The notes beneath the pieces were generated by a model that was not told the origin of the DNA, did not search any database, and saw nothing but the letters and a program-made list of their open reading frames with translations. DNA of 64,000 nucleotides, from the NCBI GenBank assembly GCA_032871835.1, contig CM065298.1, forward strand, positions 97,773,891 through 97,837,890, given 5' to 3'. The DNA is from Dipteronia dyeriana. Lineage: Eukaryota > Streptophyta > Magnoliopsida > Sapindales > Sapindaceae. Within the stretch, counting starts at the first letter, position 1; every line of letters starts with the position of its first letter. This document shows, piece after piece, positions 59,695 to 64,000 of this stretch. Made by a program: the position numbers and the translations under genes.

Positions 59695-60099
59695 TTTAAG
59701 AGGACAAATCGTCCACGGAGTTTCACTCAAGTTCCTCAACAGATCTCGAAGAAAATGCTTCAGAAGGCTCAAATTCTGGAGATTTCAGGTCTCTTGCCAA
59801 ATCAATGCATTCCGGAAAAGACTCACCCCGACTTCTATCTTTGGTCTTAAAGCATCATGTGAGAACTCAATCTTCCTAACTGAAATATGTGTCTTATGGT
59901 AATTTTTTTTTAGAAAATCATATGAATCTCAAAATATCTCCTAACAAAAAGCTTTAATAAATCACTTGGTCTTTCAAAACTTTTACACTTTGTAAGTTAA
60001 AGATGCAATTTAAATATGTGGGTTATGGCCCATCATAAAATATAATTAAATTAAAATAAGAAAATTTACTTTTTCTTGTGATAGACCCATTAACATTTA
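59695..60099. other. no gene seen
   Basis: Possible leader of the preceding truncated LTR element up to about 59850, then AT-rich sequence. Confidence 0.4.
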
Positions 60100-62618
60100 C
60101 ATAGTCAAGGCTAGTTGTAAAAATAATATGACATCTGAAATTCAAGGAAAACCGACCATACAAAATCCAATAAATACAAAACCAACCGGTCAAAAACCAA
60201 TCATACAAAACCGACCAATACCAAATCGATCAGTCAAAAACCGACCACACAAAACCAATCGGTAAAAAGCCGACCGGTCAAAAACCAACCAGTACAAATC
60301 TGACCGGTCAAAACCTACCAATTAAAAACTGAATAGTACAAAACCGACCAGGTGAAATGCTATTGAAAATATACTCATTTGCATACTTTAATTAAATTAT
60401 GAACTACCATTTTCTATCATCACACGTGTCACATCTCATGATATCAAAGAATCTGTACGAACCTAGTGATCACCTAGGAAAAATAGTTTAAGAATAAAAG
60501 AATAAGCACTAACGTACTGTGAGTGTAAATAAGCTATGAAAACATCTTTTCTTTCTTAGAAACTTTACTAAAACTATTATGTATAAATAAAACTAAGAAC
60601 AATATCTTTTCTCTATATTTCTGAAATCAATAAAATATTTTTTAAGAACATTAATGCTTAATAAAGTTTTATTGGCTAAACTTAGTCTAATCGATAGAAA
60701 ACTATTTTGTATATGCTTTTATATATCTTTCTGAATTCTGTATCTTTTTCAATATCTCTTTTTGAAACTGATCAGGATTTAAACTGAATTATTCTATAAT
60801 CTAAATTTGTTCTGTAATACAAGTTGAGAACTAACTAAATATCTTCTCTGTAAATAAAACCCATATTCTATAAATCTATAGTAAAATATTTATGACAATT
60901 CTAATTGTAATAATACTATTCATAATACTATTCTTTAAGAAACACTAAATTTTCTTTTTATAAAAATCTGGTATATATATATGCAAAACTGTTTGATATA
61001 ATATTATACTACTATACAAATATATTTTCTCCAATTAAAACTTGTGTTGTTGTAATTCTTTTAAAACTATGCAATAAAACCATTAATATTATCTTTGGCA
61101 TTCTTCATGAAGAAATCTCTTCTCCTTTTAAATATTAAGTACTATAAATCTGATACTGTTAACAAATATAATGCAGTTTATAAATAATCTAATTTCTTTG
61201 ATGAAATTCGCATTCACAAATATCTTATTTAAATATGATAATCTCTTTGTCTTCCTCTACTGATCATAATCAGTATATTGTATAATATATATGTATATAT
61301 AATCTGAAAATCTACACCAAACTAGTAGCTAGGGAAATCTATCATACGTGTCCCTGATCTCTCTGGGCTCATGCGAAGCTGAGGATAAACATCTGTCATA
61401 CACGTACAGAGCGACTGACTATGACTGAACATCTGTCATACACTTACAGAGTGACTCTGACATACACATGTGCATAAACCCCAAAAACCTATAATCTAAA
61501 TCTGATACTGTTGGTATTAGGTACACATTTGTTGTTTGAAATCTCTTTATGAACATACATATAATTCTTTATAAATACTTTTCTCAATACATGTATAAAT
61601 ATTCTTTTTCTTTCTTTTCTGAAAATTCACATAAACAACTTGAATCTAAAAATCTGGGAATCTGTCTTAAAATACTTATACTGATTCGTCTTTATAAAAT
61701 CTTATTACAAATCTAATACTATAATTAATCTAATTATGAATTCTAAACATCTATACATTCTTAAATCATATCTAATCATCTATAAATTTGATTTCTAAAT
61801 AAATGCATAAACTATTTATTTCTAATATTTCTCTAAGCAGTTAAAGCTATCAAATAATTCTACAACAAATAACATTTAATAAAAGTATCTACTCAGATAT
61901 CTTATGTGCTCAAATCTGTACCGAACCGGATTCCGTGTAGATTCATCTATTTCTAGATCCTTCTTAAAATACATAAAATGGGTTATTTTGTAATCTAAAA
62001 ATATTTATTGTATTCCAATCTTCACAAGAATATTACTTATCTGCAAATTCTGCTGCACCAATATACTGAACAATTGTATTATTCCATCCTTTCTTTTCTA
62101 TTTCTTCTTCTTTTATACTTGTCTCTCGGCTAACACTTCTCTTTCTCTTTTCTTTATATTTCTGGTTGGGTCTTTCAATCTCTCTTTCATATTTCTGTCT
62201 CAATCATTCTCAACCACTACTTCTGATCTCCCATGTATTTTGTTTTTTTTTTCTCTTTCAACTCTTTTAAATTCCCTCTATTTCTATATTATTTCTTCTT
62301 CTTCTTCGCTTTTCTCTGTTTCTCTTATTTCTCACGAGCTCTATATTTCCCCTGCTGTACCTAATTTCTTTCAAAATCCCATATTCCATCTCTTTAATTT
62401 GGTATGGATTCTCAGCTCACAGAACTTTATCTACTTCTCTCTTCCTCTCTCAAGATCTTGGTCTCTCTATCTCTCTCACGAACACTCACCAACTCTCGTT
62501 CTTTTCTCAGATTTGCTTCTCTCTATTTTGTTATCAACAAAACCTCCATTCTCTCTTTTATATTTACTTTTTAGGGCTTGGGTATGGTACAAATGATATA
62601 GAAGTGTTGTACCGTACA
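60100..62618 (-). repeat. degenerate gypsy-like LTR region with a CCGACC minisatellite
   Basis: A run of AAAACCGACCA / AACCGGTCAAAA motifs (60110-60355) is followed by AT-rich sequence. Two units ATCTGTCATACAC(G/T)TACAGAG (61391 and 61429) then match the CATACACG..CAGAGCGACTC units in the solo LTR at 30886-32483, in the same relative order. A possible element-sense start TGTACGGTACAACAC lies at 62618. The CT-rich open frame at 62240-62596 belongs to this LTR. Boundaries uncertain. Confidence 0.4.
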
Positions 62619-62884
62619 AAGGAAAGAAAAGCAGAAGAAAAATATATTAAAAAAACAGTAAGTGGGTGACATCCCACGGACGCAAACGGTTTCAACCGGT
62701 TGCTCAAATAAAAATTAATATTTTATTATATATGTCAAAATATAAATATATTATATAACAAATTAATTATTTTAAAATAATTTGTTTTGAAAAAAATGAT
62801 TTAAAAAAATACATAAAATTTAAATTTTGTACAATATTAAATAAATTAAATAAAATAAAGGTTTAAAACTTTTGAATTTTAAGA
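62619..62884. other. AT-rich spacer, no gene seen
   Basis: Homopolymer-rich sequence with no coding signal. Confidence 0.5.
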
Positions 62885-64000
62885 ACAAGTTCAAGGGAGA
62901 TAAGACAAGTTTAACCTTTAAAGGACCGTTAAACTTGTTCGGTAAACAAGTCAACCAATATTTTCATAAACAAGTTCAACATATATTGAATATGTTTTAT
63001 ATTATGATGAACGTTAAACTCGTTCTGTGAACAAATCAACGTAAATTGGGAAGAACAAGTTCAACGCATATTAAATAGGTTTAAAAGTAAGATGAACGGT
63101 AAACTCGTTTCGTAAACAAATCAACATAAATCATGATAAACATGTTCAACGTTGGTTGAACGGGTTTATCGTTCATCTGAAAATGTTAAACTTGTTCATT
63201 GAACAAGTCAACTTAAATATTCATGAACAGGTTCAACGTAGGTTGAACGAGTTTTACGTTAATATCAACGTTTAACTTTTTCGATGAACAAGTCAACGTA
63301 AACATTCATTAACAAGTGCAATGTGTGGATTGAACAAGTTTAACGTTAAGATGAATGTTAAACTTGTTAAACTACAAGTTAACGTCAACCTTAATAAATA
63401 AGTTCAACGTAGTTGAAATGAGTTTAACGTTAATAATAACGTTAAACCTGTTTTGTAAACAACTTAACGTAGATCTTAATGAACAAGTTGAATATTGACA
63501 AGTCAAACGTCAAACACAATGTTAAACTTATCTACTAAACAAGTTGATGTAAAACACGTCACGAACAAGTTCAACGTAGTACGAATAAGTTTAACGTTAC
63601 TGAGAACGTTAAACTTGTTTATTGAACAATTTGATGTAAAACACGTCATGATCAAGTTCAACGTAGTACGAATAAGTTTAACGTTACTGAGAACGTTAAA
63701 CTTGTTTATTGAACAATTTGATGTAAAACACGTCATGAACAAGTTCAACGTAGTACGAACAAGTTGATCGTTACTGAGAACGTTAATCTTGTTTACTGAA
63801 CAAGTTGGGGTAAAACACGTTAAGAACAAGTTCAATGTAGTACGAACAAGTTGAACGTTACTGAAAACATTAACCTTGTTTACTAAACAAGTTGATGTAA
63901 AACAGGTCATGAACAAGTTCAACGTAGTACGAACAAGTTGAACATTAAACTTGTTAATTGAACAAATGAACGAAAGTAGGTTATTAACAAGTACAACGTT
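62885..64000. repeat. tandem array with an 87-bp unit, running off the window
   Basis: GTAAAACACGT(C/T) recurs at 63549, 63636, 63723, 63810 and 63897, exactly 87 bp apart. More diverged units with GTTAAACTTGTT-like marks go back to 62928 at spacings of 80-88 bp, about 12 or more units in total. Each unit contains AACAAGTTCAACGT and its near complement ACGTTAAACTTGTT. Since 87 is 29 codons, open frames appear on both strands (63495-63767 and 63503-63922); I treat these as artefacts of the array. Confidence 0.9.

Noticed and set aside
62240..62596. Open frame of 118 codons rich in Ser, Leu and Phe
   Set aside because: It reflects a CT-rich tract inside an LTR-like region and has no recognisable domain.
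63495..63922. Overlapping long frames on both strands at the window end
   Set aside because: Explained by the 87-bp (29-codon) tandem repeat; both strands are open for the same reason.

Overview
This window looks like nuclear DNA of a flowering plant, probably a eudicot. It is AT-rich and has GT-AG introns, a plant-type class IV homeodomain-leucine zipper (HD-ZIP IV) gene, and dense layers of Ty1/copia, Ty3/gypsy, L1-type LINE, hAT and PIF/Harbinger-like elements. There is no bacterial or organellar gene organisation and no CRISPR. I cannot name the species. I see no clearly intact protein-coding gene: nearly all recognisable coding sequence is transposon-derived, and the only host gene family present is broken.

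Layout. 1-10.4 kb holds three overlapping copia fragments. Element A (minus strand: gag-protease, primer-binding site and a 2.2 kb LTR, 1-3559) abuts element B (plus strand: integrase-RT-RNase H and 3' LTR, 3560 to about 8480). B abuts element C (minus strand: gag-protease and LTR, about 8490-10436). From 10437 to about 21630 lies a degenerate copy of the C-terminal part and 3' flank of an HD-ZIP IV gene. It is cut into pieces by a PIF-like MITE (11451-12219), an hAT transposon (about 12480-14865), a second Harbinger-like MITE (15174-16349) and a complete copia element D (16461-21501). From 21.6 to 37 kb there are unclassified repeats, three solo-LTR-like elements (24931-25998, 29117-30207, 30886-32483), a 5'-truncated minus-strand LINE that hosts two of them, a tRNA-like sequence and several MITEs.

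From about 37.3 to 48 kb is the main HD-ZIP IV locus. It has a TATA-type promoter, a two-exon untranslated leader, a complete gypsy element (38992-44011) in a leader intron, and eight coding exons (44317-47600) for homeodomain, zipper region and START/C-terminal domains. It carries three in-frame stops, each explained by one C-to-T change, so it is called a pseudogene. A fragment at about 58.95-59.17 kb keeps the ancestral Gln codon at one of these stops. The 3' flank is duplicated (48065-48513 and 49011-49459). The second copy is interrupted by a LINE (49471-53122, itself carrying an hAT MITE) and by a chimeric copia element E (53267-58628) that has two unrelated LTR types. The window ends with LTR-like sequence and an 87-bp tandem repeat (about 62.9-64.0 kb).

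The points most worth checking are the chimeric element E, the nested history of the HD-ZIP IV copies, the repeated promoter-plus-exon unit at 48.1/49.0 kb, and the 87-bp array. All coordinates and alignments were made by eye.
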